Shown piece after piece: positions 33,049 to 41,277 of a stretch of 64,000 nucleotides of DNA (position 1 is its first letter; each line of letters starts with the position of its first letter). Source of the stretch: Agrococcus sp. ProA11 (GTDB taxonomy: Bacteria; Actinomycetota; Actinomycetes; Actinomycetales; Microbacteriaceae); the NCBI RefSeq assembly GCF_039880525.1, contig NZ_CP156989.1:1426001-1490000 (forward strand). Direction: 5' to 3'. Both the position numbers and the translations under genes were made by a program. The notes under the pieces are model-generated. The model saw only the letters and a program-made list of their open reading frames with translations. It did no database searches and had not been told where the DNA came from.

Positions 33049-33975
33049 GTGGTCGACGATCTGCCGGCGGCACTGCCGGGCACGGGGTTCAGCTTCCGCG
33101 CGGGGCTCGAGCACGGGCTCAGCCCGGGCAGGCTGCGCGGCCGTGCGTTCGTGGCGCCGTTCCGCGGCGTGCGCACGCTCGAGCCGCCGGACACGCTGAG
33201 CGATCGGGCGATCGCGTTCGCTCCGCTGCTGCGGCCCTGGCAGTGCGTCGGCGGGGTCTCGGCGCTCGCGCTCCTCGGTCTGCCTGTCCCCTGGCGACTG
33301 GCGCGGCACGCCGGCGTCGAGATCGTGTCGGTGAAGGGCCGCGGCCACCCGCAGCGCTCGGGCGTGCAGGCGCAGCGGGTCGCCGAGGCGGTGTTCGAAA
33401 CCTGCGACGTGGCTGGCGTTCGCGTGGCGTCGCCGGCACTGGCGCTCGCGTGCATGGCCACGCGGTGCACGGTGCACGAGCTCGTCCGGATCGGCGACGC
33501 CATCGTCGCGGCCGCCGACAACTACCCCGGCCGACGGCTGCCCGGGCCGATCGCGAGCTTCGACGCGCTGCAGGACATCACCGAGCGATGGGCAGGCAGG
33601 CCGGGTGCGGCGGCGCTGCGCGAGGCCGTGCCGCGCATCCGGCCGCGCGTGGAGTCGCCGCGTGAGACCGACATGCGACTGCTCATCACGGATGCCGGGA
33701 TGCCCGAACCCGAGGTGCAGGTCGAGGTCTTCGATCCCGAGACCGGGCGTCGCCTCGGCCGCGCCGATCTGCTGCATCGGGCGGCTCGCGTGGTCGAGGA
33801 GTACGAGGGCGACGGGCACCGGGAGAAGGCACAGTGGGATCGCGACATCCAGAAGTACCGCGACTTCGAGCGCATCGGGCTGCACGTCGTGCGCGCGACG
33901 AACCGCGACTTCGTGCCGTCGCCGCAGCGCTGGCTCGCCGACCTCGCAGCTGTGCTCCGCCGCCGCACCCCGTAG
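33049..33975 (+). CDS. AbiEi-like antitoxin/DUF559-like nuclease-fold protein
   Basis: A 308-residue protein from a GTG (VVDDLPAALPGTGFSF). Residues ~15-110 resemble the AbiEi-type antitoxin N-terminus (LEHGLSPGRLRGRAFVAPFR, CVGGVSALALLGLPVPW). The C-terminal ~75 resemble a DUF559/Vsr-type PD-(D/E)xK fold: GRADLLHRAARVVEEYEGDG with Asp240 and Glu251/Glu253 as candidate catalytic residues, then REKAQWDRDIQKYRDFERIG and LHVVRATNRDF. No AbiEii nucleotidyltransferase toxin is adjacent, so it is not a complete type IV toxin-antitoxin pair. It sits alone between two inverted palindromic repeats. An ATG at 32926 lies inside the left repeat and is rejected as start. Confidence 0.62.
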   Translation: MVDDLPAALPGTGFSFRAGLEHGLSPGRLRGRAFVAPFRGVRTLEPPDTLSDRAIAFAPLLRPWQCVGGVSALALLGLPVPWRLARHAGVEIVSVKGRGHPQRSGVQAQRVAEAVFETCDVAGVRVASPALALACMATRCTVHELVRIGDAIVAAADNYPGRRLPGPIASFDALQDITERWAGRPGAAALREAVPRIRPRVESPRETDMRLLITDAGMPEPEVQVEVFDPETGRRLGRADLLHRAARVVEEYEGDGHREKAQWDRDIQKYRDFERIGLHVVRATNRDFVPSPQRWLADLAAVLRRRTP

Positions 33976-34041
33976 CCCCCGCCCTCGCCCCCTCGCCCCC
34001 CTCACCCCTTCCCTCCCCCGCCCCGCGCAAGGGCCGGGGCT

Positions 34042-34102
34042 CGCGTGTCAGCTTGTTGCTGTTTCTGCGGCGCGGCGGTGCAACAACCTGACACGCGTCG
34101 CT
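34042..34102 (-). repeat. Right palindromic end repeat (inverted relative to the left)
   Basis: CGCGTGTCAGCTTGTTGC (34042-34059), 20-base loop, GCAACAACCTGACACGCG (34080-34097): 17 of 18 arm positions match. Read on the minus strand its outer arm is identical to the left repeat over 25 bases. Confidence 0.75.
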
Positions 34103-34146
34103 CGTCGCGGGGCGCGGCGGGGTGGGGCGGGGCGGGCGTGGCGCGC

Positions 34147-34178
34147 GGGGCGGCGGGCGGCGGGCGGGCGGGCGGGCG
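34147..34178 (+). repeat. GGGC/GGCG-run, potential G-quadruplex
   Basis: Consecutive GGGC and GGC units just beyond the 3' end of the TPP-enzyme gene. It may form a G-quadruplex or be a slippage-prone simple repeat; no function is shown. Confidence 0.4.
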
Positions 34179-34179
34179 G

Positions 34180-36030
34180 TCAGCGGGCGGCGGCCGCCCG
34201 CATCGCGGCCTCGCGGATCTCGACCATGTAGGGCGCGACGACCTGCTGGCTGACGCGGCAGTCGGCGACGAAGACGCCGTCGGCGCCCGATGCGAGCCAG
34301 GTCTCGAGCTGCTGCAGATCGTCGAGCGACTCGATGACGGCAGCGGATGCCCCCATGCCGCGCGCGATCGCCGCGAAGTCGATCTGCTCGATGAGCATCG
34401 GCTCCTCGGCGACACCGCGCACCGCGTACTGGTGCACCTCGGCGCCGTAGGCCGCATCATTGACGAGCACGACGACGCCGCGGCGCACGGTGCGCAGCAC
34501 GGTGTCCAGGTCGGCGAGGCCCATGAGCGCTCCGCCATCGCCGGAGACGAGCACGAGGGTCGTGTCCGGCATCGCGACGCCGGCGCCCACGGCGCTCGGC
34601 AGCCCGAGGCCGATGGTCTGGAACGCGGTGCCGACCATCAGCAGGCGCGACGGGTCCGCGACCGACAGGTGGGTTGGCCCCCAGCCGATGAAGTGGCCGC
34701 CGTCCTGCACGATCAGGCGGTCGGCGGGCAGGATGCGCTCGAGCGCGTGGAAGAGGCTGCGGGGGTCGAGCCTGCCGTCGACGGCTGCCCGGTCGCCGGG
34801 CTCGCGCTCGAAGTGGATGCCGGTCACGTCGCCGTAGCCCGCCTCGGCCCAGGCCGCGTCGGCGCGGGCCGCATCGGCCCGAGCCGCGTCAGCGCGGGCC
34901 GCGTCGGCTCCAGCCGCATCGGCCCGATCGCCCGCGCCGTCGCCGACCGCCGACAGCAGCGCCTCGGCCACGAACCGTGCATCGCCGCGCACGAGCTCGT
35001 CGACGCGCGGGTTCGTCGCGGCCGGTTCGAGATCGACCTGGATCACGCGCGCTGCGTGATCGAAGGCATCGCCGAACCGGGTCTGGAACTGGTTGAGGCT
35101 CGCTCCGACGACCAGCACGACATCCGCGCGCTCGATCGCGGCGGCCGCACGCTCGGAGGCGAAGCCGCCGGTGATGCCGAGGTGGCGTGCGTCGGGCGCG
35201 AAGATGCCGCTGCCGAGCGCGCTCGACGCGGTGCGTGCGCCCAGTCGCTCGGCGAGCGCACGCAGCGCCGTCGCCGCGCCCGCCAGGTGCGCGCCGCGGC
35301 CGGCGATCAGCAGCGGGCGCTCGGCCCGGCGCAGCGTCTGGGCAAGGCTCACCAGCTGGGCCTTGTCGAGGCGCGCGGCCGTCGTGGTCGGCACGGGCAG
35401 GCCCGCGTCGCGCTCACCGTCGCCCTCCAGCGTGGCGTGGCCGATGTCGTACGGGATCGCCAGCACGACGGGCCGGCGATCCGTCGTCGCGATCTCGACG
35501 GCGCGACGGGCCGCGGCGCGGGCGTCGTCACGCCCGACCACGATCGTGGTCGCACCGACCGCGGTCGCGACCGCCGCCTGATCGATGTCCCACGGGCGCG
35601 CGCCCGCGGTCGGCTGATCGCCGACGACGAGCACGAGCGGGATGCGCGCCTGCGCAGCCTCGGCGAGCGACGTGAGCGCGTTGGTGTAGCCGGGGCCGTA
35701 CGTGGTGGAGGCGATCGCGAGGCGGCCGGTCGCGCGGAAGAACGCGTCCGCGGCAGCGACCGTGGCGGTCTCGTGCCGCACGGAGGTCAGCCGCATGGCG
35801 CCGCGCCGCACGACGGCGTCGAGGAACCAGGCGTTGCCGTTGCCCATGAGCGAGAAGACGTCGCTCGCGTGCCGCTCGAGTTCCGCCGCGATGGCGGCCG
35901 AGACGGTCAGCGGCGCGTCGGGCAGGGCGGCGTCCGGCGCGGGCGCGTCGGGCAGCGCCGCATCGGACATGACGGGATCGAGCAGCGCGGCGTCGGGCAT
36001 CGCCGCGCGCGAGGGGGAAGCGTCAGACAT
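34180..36030 (-). CDS. Thiamine-pyrophosphate-dependent enzyme (acetolactate-synthase-like)
   Basis: A 616-residue enzyme with the three POX/AHAS domains. The N-terminal PYR domain has the activating Glu in VRHETATVAAADAFF; the middle domain has GRGAHLAGAATALRALAERL; the PP domain has VSGDGGALMGLADLDTVLRT, ending in VNDAAYGAE (GDG...N Mg/TPP motif). Two low-complexity segments are unusual: an N-terminal DAALPDAP-type repeat (residues ~12-40) and ADAAR pentapeptide repeats (~365-400) between middle and PP domains. The closest family is acetolactate synthase large-subunit-like; no small subunit is adjacent, so the true substrate is open. ATG 36030 follows CCGGAGTGCCCC. Confidence 0.85.
   Translation of the reverse strand: MSDASPSRAAMPDAALLDPVMSDAALPDAPAPDAALPDAPLTVSAAIAAELERHASDVFSLMGNGNAWFLDAVVRRGAMRLTSVRHETATVAAADAFFRATGRLAIASTTYGPGYTNALTSLAEAAQARIPLVLVVGDQPTAGARPWDIDQAAVATAVGATTIVVGRDDARAAARRAVEIATTDRRPVVLAIPYDIGHATLEGDGERDAGLPVPTTTAARLDKAQLVSLAQTLRRAERPLLIAGRGAHLAGAATALRALAERLGARTASSALGSGIFAPDARHLGITGGFASERAAAAIERADVVLVVGASLNQFQTRFGDAFDHAARVIQVDLEPAATNPRVDELVRGDARFVAEALLSAVGDGAGDRADAAGADAARADAARADAARADAAWAEAGYGDVTGIHFEREPGDRAAVDGRLDPRSLFHALERILPADRLIVQDGGHFIGWGPTHLSVADPSRLLMVGTAFQTIGLGLPSAVGAGVAMPDTTLVLVSGDGGALMGLADLDTVLRTVRRGVVVLVNDAAYGAEVHQYAVRGVAEEPMLIEQIDFAAIARGMGASAAVIESLDDLQQLETWLASGADGVFVADCRVSQQVVAPYMVEIREAAMRAAAAR
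34846..34930. repeat. 15-bp tandem repeats inside the TPP-enzyme gene
   Basis: About five copies of GCSTCRGCSCGRGCC-type 15-mers encode ADAAR/ADAAG units. They keep the frame and probably form a flexible or helical linker; such arrays change copy number by slippage. Confidence 0.7.
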
Positions 36031-36255
36031 GGGGCACTCCGGGAAGAGAGGGAGGCTCGGCGGCGCAGGGCTGCTGCGACACGGCACGGAACCTCGTCGA
36101 TGGGGTCCATGTGTGTCGCGCGCGTGTGCGCGTGGTCCCATTTGTCGAGACCGGCGTCGAACGACGCCTGACCGGTCAACGATAGCGAACGCGTCGGCGC
36201 CTGCGGAAGCGCTGCGGCCCGGCGCGAGCGGCAGCTGCGCGCATCCGGGCGCGGC

Positions 36256-37410
36256 TCAGTCGCGGAAGGTCTCGCGCGCCCGCGTCGGCAGTCCCAGCTG
36301 TGCATCGTGCGGATGCGCGCGCAGGTGCTCCCGCATGCGCGGGATCGCGAAGTCAACCTGCCCTCGCTCGGGTGCCACGATGATGCCGCCGTCGAGCAGG
36401 CGCGCTCGCTGGCGAGCGGCATTGCCAGGGGTGGCACCCATGCGTGCGGCGACGGCGGCGGTGGATGCCGCGCCGTCGTCCTCGGCCATCGCCAGCAGGT
36501 AGTCACGATCCCTGCTCGAGAGGCCTCGCAGCGCCGGGACGATGACGCTCTCCCCCATCGCCGCGTGCGCGACCTCGACGGCGTGCTGCACCGCATCCGT
36601 CGTGATCTCGCGCGTGCTGGGCGTGTACTCCCACGCGCGTGCGCCGATCGACTGCACCAGGTAGGGATAGCCCTCGCTCGCTCGCGCGGCGCGCTCGAGC
36701 GCCTCGTCGCCGATCGCGCGGCCGCGGCTGCGGATCGGCTCGGCGAGGGCCGCGCAGGTCTCGGCGAGCGTCAGCGTGTCGAGGCGCAGCTGCTGGGCGC
36801 GGCGGAAGAAGGTCAGGCCGTCGGCGTCGAGCGCCGCGGCGATCGACGCCGGCACCCCGGCCGCGACGATCGCGATCCGGCGATCCTGGCGCTGCAGGTG
36901 CTGCACCGCGATCGCGATGCGTCGCAGCTGCTCGAGCGACTCCTTCGCCACCTCGTCGAGCGACACCAGCACGCCGGTGCCGCGTGCCTCTGCGAGCTCG
37001 ACGAGCCGACCGAGCATGCTCTCGAGCCGCGGCTCGCGCTCGTACCTCGCCCGCACGGTCGTCTGCAGCCCGCCGACCTGCGCGACCGTCACGCCCGTGA
37101 GGTCGCGCTGCACCGCGTCGGCGTCCTGCTCGGCGAGCATGGCGGGCAGGCGATCGCGCTCGAGCCCGTCGATGAGTCCCGCGTGCAGGGTGCCCTGCAC
37201 CACGGTCCAATCGTGCTCGACCGCGGCGTCCTCCACGGCATTGAGCAGCACGGTCTTGCCGACGCCGCGCATGCCGGTCACCAGCACTGCCCGGAACGGC
37301 GACCACGCACCGAGGTCGAAGACCTCCCGCCACTGGTCGAGCAGCGCGTCGCGCCCCGCCAGCATGGGCGGCGAGATGCCGAATCCGGGCCTGAAGGGGT
37401 TGTCGTGCAC
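36256..37410 (-). CDS. AAA/ORC-like ATP-binding protein
   Basis: A 384-residue ATPase from a GTG start. DNPFRPGFGISPPMLAGRD is followed by Walker A GMRGVGKT (46-53), Walker B VLVSLDEV and sensor-like IVAAGVP. After the ATPase core comes a winged-helix-like C-terminus (LSSRDRDYLLAMAEDDGAAS, VAARMGATPGNAARQRARLL). Proteins of this type occur as single genes of unknown role in actinobacteria; no partner effector is adjacent. Confidence 0.8.
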   Translation of the reverse strand: MHDNPFRPGFGISPPMLAGRDALLDQWREVFDLGAWSPFRAVLVTGMRGVGKTVLLNAVEDAAVEHDWTVVQGTLHAGLIDGLERDRLPAMLAEQDADAVQRDLTGVTVAQVGGLQTTVRARYEREPRLESMLGRLVELAEARGTGVLVSLDEVAKESLEQLRRIAIAVQHLQRQDRRIAIVAAGVPASIAAALDADGLTFFRRAQQLRLDTLTLAETCAALAEPIRSRGRAIGDEALERAARASEGYPYLVQSIGARAWEYTPSTREITTDAVQHAVEVAHAAMGESVIVPALRGLSSRDRDYLLAMAEDDGAASTAAVAARMGATPGNAARQRARLLDGGIIVAPERGQVDFAIPRMREHLRAHPHDAQLGLPTRARETFRD

Positions 37411-37498
37411 GCGCCCACTCTGCCACCGACCTCCCACAGGCACGCCCGACATTCGCCGGGTTGCCCGCATCCGCGTCGACCCGTGGAACGATGGCTGC

Positions 37499-38245
37499 AT
37501 GCCCGCGACGACGCAGCCCCGCGCCCTGCGCATCGGGTTCGGCGTCGCCGCAGCCACCCTCGTGCTCAATCTGCTCGCAGCCGTGCTGATCGGGCTGGGC
37601 GTGGGCGACGCCGGCGCGCTCAACGTGGTGCGAACGGTGCTGATGTGGATGCTGATGCCCCCGCTGGCGCTGGCGCTGGTCCGGATCGGTGCCCTGCGGC
37701 ACGCGGTGGGGCGTTGGCATGTGCTCGCGGTGGCCCTGTACTGGCTCGGTGACGGCGTTGGTGCGACGAGCGGCATCACCGCCGTGCTGCTGGGAGCGTT
37801 CCTGCTCGGCCATCTCGCCTTCATCGTCTCGCTCTGGCCCACCCGCAAGCGGTCGCTCGCCTGGAGCCCCGCGTTCGGCGGCTACGCGTTCGTCGCGCTG
37901 CTGGCGGGCGGCATCATCGCCGTGAGCGCCGGGCCGCTCGCGATCCCGGTGCTCGTGTTCGCGGTCGTACTCGCGGCGATGGCATCGCTCGCCGCGATCG
38001 ACGCGCTCGGCCTGCTCGGCGGGCTGCTGTCGATGCTCACCGTCCTGGTGCTGGGCCTGGGCCTGTTCGTGCTGGAGATCCCCGACCCGCTGCGCACCTT
38101 CGCAGTGCTGGTGCCGTATCTCGGCGCGCAGATGCTGCTCGCGATGAGCCTGCAGCGGCGGCTGGAGCTCGCGGACCCGCTCCCGTCTCCCCCGAGCGCC
38201 TCGACGCCGGCTCGCACCACCTCTGGGTATTACCGCACCGAATAG
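37499..38245 (+). CDS. YhhN-family membrane protein (lysoplasmalogenase-like)
   Basis: A 248-residue protein with about eight membrane helices. YWLGDGVGATSG and LGAFLLGHLAFIVSLW carry the conserved Asp/His-type positions of the YhhN/TMEM86 family, whose animal members hydrolyse lysoplasmalogens. Bacterial function is unproven. Divergent from the AAA gene. Confidence 0.82.
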   Translation: MPATTQPRALRIGFGVAAATLVLNLLAAVLIGLGVGDAGALNVVRTVLMWMLMPPLALALVRIGALRHAVGRWHVLAVALYWLGDGVGATSGITAVLLGAFLLGHLAFIVSLWPTRKRSLAWSPAFGGYAFVALLAGGIIAVSAGPLAIPVLVFAVVLAAMASLAAIDALGLLGGLLSMLTVLVLGLGLFVLEIPDPLRTFAVLVPYLGAQMLLAMSLQRRLELADPLPSPPSASTPARTTSGYYRTE

Positions 38246-38300
38246 CAATCATCAGGGACACAGGCTGGACTTCTACCCTAGGCTCTGGTGAGATCGGATC

Positions 38301-39065
38301 ATGCACCACGTTCCCGGTCCCATCGGCATCCTCGGCGGCATGAGCTGGCACTCCACCATCGAGTACTACCGCGCGATCAATGAGCGCGTCGCGTCCGACC
38401 GCGGCGGGCACGCCTCGGCGCGGATCCTGCTGTCGAGCCTCGACTTCGCCGAGATCCGCGACTGCCAGCTGCGCGAGGACTGGCAGGGCGCCGGTGCCAT
38501 CCTCGCCCGCGAGGCCGCGGCGCTCGAGCGCGCCGGCGCCACCTCGATCGCGATCGCCACGAACCTCATGCACAAGGTCGCCCCCGCCGTCGAAGCGAGC
38601 GTCGGCGTGCCGCTCGTGCACATCGGCGACGCCGTGGCCGATGCCGCGGCAGCGGTCGGCGCTGACACGCTCGGCATCGTGGGCTCGCGATGGGTGATGG
38701 CCGAGCGCTTCTATGCAGAGCGGCTCGCCAAGCACGGCATCAGCACCGTCGTGCCGCACGAGGATGCGCAGGCAGTGCTGGATCGCGTCATCTTCGATGA
38801 ACTGACGCAGGGCGTGGTGACGGATGCCGCGCGCGCCGCCTACCGCGACGCCTTCGCCGCGCTCGTCGCCGACGGCGCCGAGGCGATCGTGCTCGCGTGC
38901 ACCGAGATCATGCTGCTGGTGGATGCCTCGGATGCAACAGTGCCGCTGATCGATTCCTGCGAGGCCCACGCGGCCGTGCTCTCGCGCATCGCGCTGGGCG
39001 CGCTCGCCGCGGACGGCCTGGCGCCCGCCGGCGCGACGTCAGTCGGCCGTCTCGTTCCAGAGTGA
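38301..39065 (+). CDS. Aspartate/glutamate racemase family protein
   Basis: A 254-residue enzyme: GPIGILGGMSWHSTIEYYRA at the N-terminus, then ATNLMHKVAPAVEAS and VLACTEIMLLVD. The second catalytic Cys is present in ACTE. At the first position Thr-Asn replaces the usual Cys-Asn, as in E. coli YgeA (L-Asp/Glu-specific racemase with a Thr/Cys pair), so activity toward L-substrates is plausible. Its 3' end overlaps the convergent LysR gene by 27 bases. Confidence 0.88.
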   Translation: MHHVPGPIGILGGMSWHSTIEYYRAINERVASDRGGHASARILLSSLDFAEIRDCQLREDWQGAGAILAREAAALERAGATSIAIATNLMHKVAPAVEASVGVPLVHIGDAVADAAAAVGADTLGIVGSRWVMAERFYAERLAKHGISTVVPHEDAQAVLDRVIFDELTQGVVTDAARAAYRDAFAALVADGAEAIVLACTEIMLLVDASDATVPLIDSCEAHAAVLSRIALGALAADGLAPAGATSVGRLVPE

Positions 39066-39935
39066 CCGCATCGCGTCGAGCACCGTGCTGACCGCCGGCA
39101 CGCGCTCGGCCCCGTGCCGGTAGCGCAGCGACACGGTGCGCCCCGAGGCGTGCGCGAGCGGCGCGACCACCACGTCGTCGCGCGTCAGCACGCGCAGCGC
39201 CATCTCCGGCAGCAGCGTGACCGAGCCGGTCGCTGCGACGAACGACTGCGCGGCGACGAAGTCGTCGGTCTCGAACTGGATCGTGGGCATGAAGCCGGCG
39301 GTGGCGGCGAGGGTCTCGAGATGGGCGCGGCAGCGCGGGCAGCCGCCCACCCAGTCGTCGGCGGCGAGCCGCTCGAGCGCGACCGGTTCGCCGGAGGCGA
39401 GCGCGTGATCGGTGGGCAGCACGAGCCGCGAGGGGTCGACGCCGAGCTCGACCCGGGTGAGCTGCACGTCGTCGTGGAACTCGTCGTACTCGAACACCAC
39501 CGCGATGTCGGCATCCCCGGCGAGCACCGCCTCGATGGCCTCCGGGGGCTCGAACTCGATGACGCGAGCGCGCAGCTTGGGCACGGCGAGGCGCGCGGCG
39601 GCGATGGCGCGCGGCACGAAGTCGGCCAGCGCCGACGGGAACGCGGCGATGGTCACGCTGCCGGCCCCCTCCGCGAGCGACGCGAGCTCTGCCTCGGCGG
39701 AGCCCAGCAGCGCCGCGACACCGTCGGCGTGCCGCAGCAGCCGCTCGCCCGCCTCGGTGAGCGTCACGCCGGTCGAGGATCGCAGCAGCAGCGCCTGGCC
39801 GACCTCGTCCTCCAGCAGGCGGATGTGCTGGCTCACGGCCGGCTGCGTCCAGCCGAGCGCCCGAGCGCCGCCGGAGACGGAGCCCTCGCGCGCGACCGTG
39901 CGGAAGATCAGGATGCGTCGCGGGTCAAGCTGCAT
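39039..39935 (-). CDS. LysR-family transcriptional regulator
   Basis: A 298-residue regulator with an N-terminal HTH (ILIFRTVAREGSVSGGARAL, GWTQPAVSQHIRLLEDEVG) and a type 2 periplasmic-binding-like effector domain starting about residue 90. A CPRC motif (GGCPRCRAHLETL) in the effector domain may be redox- or metal-sensitive. Gene content suggests it may control the DMT transporter just upstream on the same strand, or the neighbouring racemase; neither is shown. Confidence 0.88.
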   Translation of the reverse strand: MQLDPRRILIFRTVAREGSVSGGARALGWTQPAVSQHIRLLEDEVGQALLLRSSTGVTLTEAGERLLRHADGVAALLGSAEAELASLAEGAGSVTIAAFPSALADFVPRAIAAARLAVPKLRARVIEFEPPEAIEAVLAGDADIAVVFEYDEFHDDVQLTRVELGVDPSRLVLPTDHALASGEPVALERLAADDWVGGCPRCRAHLETLAATAGFMPTIQFETDDFVAAQSFVAATGSVTLLPEMALRVLTRDDVVVAPLAHASGRTVSLRYRHGAERVPAVSTVLDAMRSLWNETAD

Positions 39936-39983
39936 GGGTCAAGCATGCCGCACGACTGCTCGCAGCACGCGCACCGCTCCCGG

Positions 39984-40925
39984 TCATTCCCCCGCCATGC
40001 GCACCGGCGCGTCGATCGCGCCCGTCGGCGGCTCATCGCGCCGCGCGGGCCGGCGCGCGGCGAGCAGCTCGACCGCATACATCGCGCCGAGGATCATGCC
40101 GCCGCCGACGACCAGCCGCCATGTCAGCCCCTCGCCGCCGAACGCCACGGCGTACGCGGTCGCCCAGACCGGCTCCGCGGTCATGATGACGGCGGCGCGC
40201 GTGGCGCTGATCTGCGCCTGCGCCCAGGTCTGCACCCACATCGCCGCGATCGAGGCGAACACCACCATGTACAGCATCGAGGCCCACTGGTCGCCGGTGG
40301 CGGGCAGCGTGATCCCATCCGGAGCGCCACCGGCGATGCAGATGATGCCGATCACCCACAGCTGCACGATCGAGATGCCGAGCGCGTGCTCGACCTTGGC
40401 CCAGCGAGCGGTGGCGATGATCTGGAGCGCGTACGCGAGCGCGCCACCGAGCGTGAGCGCCTCGCCCAGCCCGAACGAGATGCCGGTGAGCGTCAGCACC
40501 ACGAGGCCCGCGGCGGCCACCGCGACCGCGATCCAGGTGCTGCGCCCGATGCGCTGCCGGAAGGCGAGCGCGGCGATCAGCGGCGTGAGCACGACGTAGA
40601 CACCGGTGAGGAAGCCGCTCACCGAGGCTGCGGTGGTCTCGAGCCCGACCGTCTGCAGGATCTGCGCAGCCGTGTAGAGCACGCCGAGCACGGCGGATCG
40701 CAGCAGCAGCGGCCGCCCCAGCCGCACGATGTGACGCCAGGCGATTGCCGTCATGATCACCGCGGCCAGCAGGAAGCGCACGCCGAGGAAGTCGAGCGAT
40801 GGCACGTGCTCGACGAGATCCTTGATCAGGAAGAACGTCGAGCCCCACACGATCGTCAGGCCCACGAGCAGCACCGTCGCCAGCCGCGAGGTCCCCGCCA
40901 GCCGCGAGGTTCCCGTCTGTGCCAC
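39984..40925 (-). CDS. DMT-superfamily (EamA) transporter
   Basis: A 313-residue protein with ten membrane helices in two EamA repeats: VLLVGLTIVWGSTFFLIKDL at the N-terminus and AVIMTAEPVWATAYAVAFGG in the second repeat. Members export amino acids, bases or drugs; the substrate is unknown. The N-terminus has a GTSRLAGTSRLA duplication. Preceded by a divergent acetyltransferase gene. Confidence 0.88.
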   Translation of the reverse strand: MAQTGTSRLAGTSRLATVLLVGLTIVWGSTFFLIKDLVEHVPSLDFLGVRFLLAAVIMTAIAWRHIVRLGRPLLLRSAVLGVLYTAAQILQTVGLETTAASVSGFLTGVYVVLTPLIAALAFRQRIGRSTWIAVAVAAAGLVVLTLTGISFGLGEALTLGGALAYALQIIATARWAKVEHALGISIVQLWVIGIICIAGGAPDGITLPATGDQWASMLYMVVFASIAAMWVQTWAQAQISATRAAVIMTAEPVWATAYAVAFGGEGLTWRLVVGGGMILGAMYAVELLAARRPARRDEPPTGAIDAPVRMAGE

Positions 40926-40956
40926 CGGATCAGCCTAGGGCGCTACCGTCGTGCCC

Positions 40957-41253
40957 ATGACCAGTGAGCAGCAGCAGATCGAGATCGTCGACAACAGCGA
41001 GGCCAACCGCTTCGAGGCGCACATCGAAGGCGAGCGAGCGGGCCTGGCCGACTACCGCGACCGCGATGGCATCCGGTCCTTCGTGCACACCGAGGTCGAC
41101 CCCGCCTTCGGCGGCCGCGGCGTCGGATCCACCCTCGTCGACGAGGCGCTGCGCGCGACGATCGCCGACGGCATGCGCATCAAGCCGAGCTGCTCGTTCG
41201 TCGTCGCGCGCGCAGCCTCGGACGAATTCGCGGCGCACGTCGTCGAGCGCTGA
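40957..41253 (+). CDS. GNAT-family N-acetyltransferase, YjdJ-like small form
   Basis: A 98-residue minimal GNAT: FEAHIEGERAGLADYRDRDG, FVHTEVDPAFGGRGVGSTLV (acetyl-CoA-binding GRGVGS) and GMRIKPSCSFV with the conserved PxCxF motif. ATG 40957 chosen; a GTG two codons earlier is possible. Substrate unknown. Confidence 0.85.
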   Translation: MTSEQQQIEIVDNSEANRFEAHIEGERAGLADYRDRDGIRSFVHTEVDPAFGGRGVGSTLVDEALRATIADGMRIKPSCSFVVARAASDEFAAHVVER

Positions 41254-41277
41254 CGACGGCGCCCACGAGCCCGCGCG

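Larger units (their letters stand above)
32910..34102 (+). mobile_element. Candidate 1.2-kb element: nuclease gene bracketed by inverted palindromic ends
   Basis: The outer 25 bases at 32910-32934 and at 34078-34102 are identical and inverted. Each end is itself a palindrome (18-base arms, 20-base loop). Only one gene lies inside, an AbiEi-like/DUF559-like nuclease. No transposase and no clear target-site duplication are seen, so mobility is inferred from structure alone. The ends could instead be paired terminators. Confidence 0.5.

Noticed and set aside
33049-33975. Complete type IV AbiE toxin-antitoxin system
   Set aside because: No AbiEii nucleotidyltransferase gene lies next to the AbiEi-like gene, and the C-terminus is nuclease-like.
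34846-34930. Possible short CRISPR-like repeat array
   Set aside because: Tandem 15-mers without spacers, in frame and coding for ADAAR units.
34045-36171. Plus-strand 708-residue frame opposite the TPP enzyme
   Set aside because: Antisense shadow; the minus strand has complete TPP-enzyme motifs.
38541-38590. Racemase apparently lacking its first catalytic Cys
   Set aside because: Thr-Asn at this position occurs in the characterised YgeA-type L-Asp/Glu racemase with a Thr/Cys pair, so it is not evidence of inactivation.
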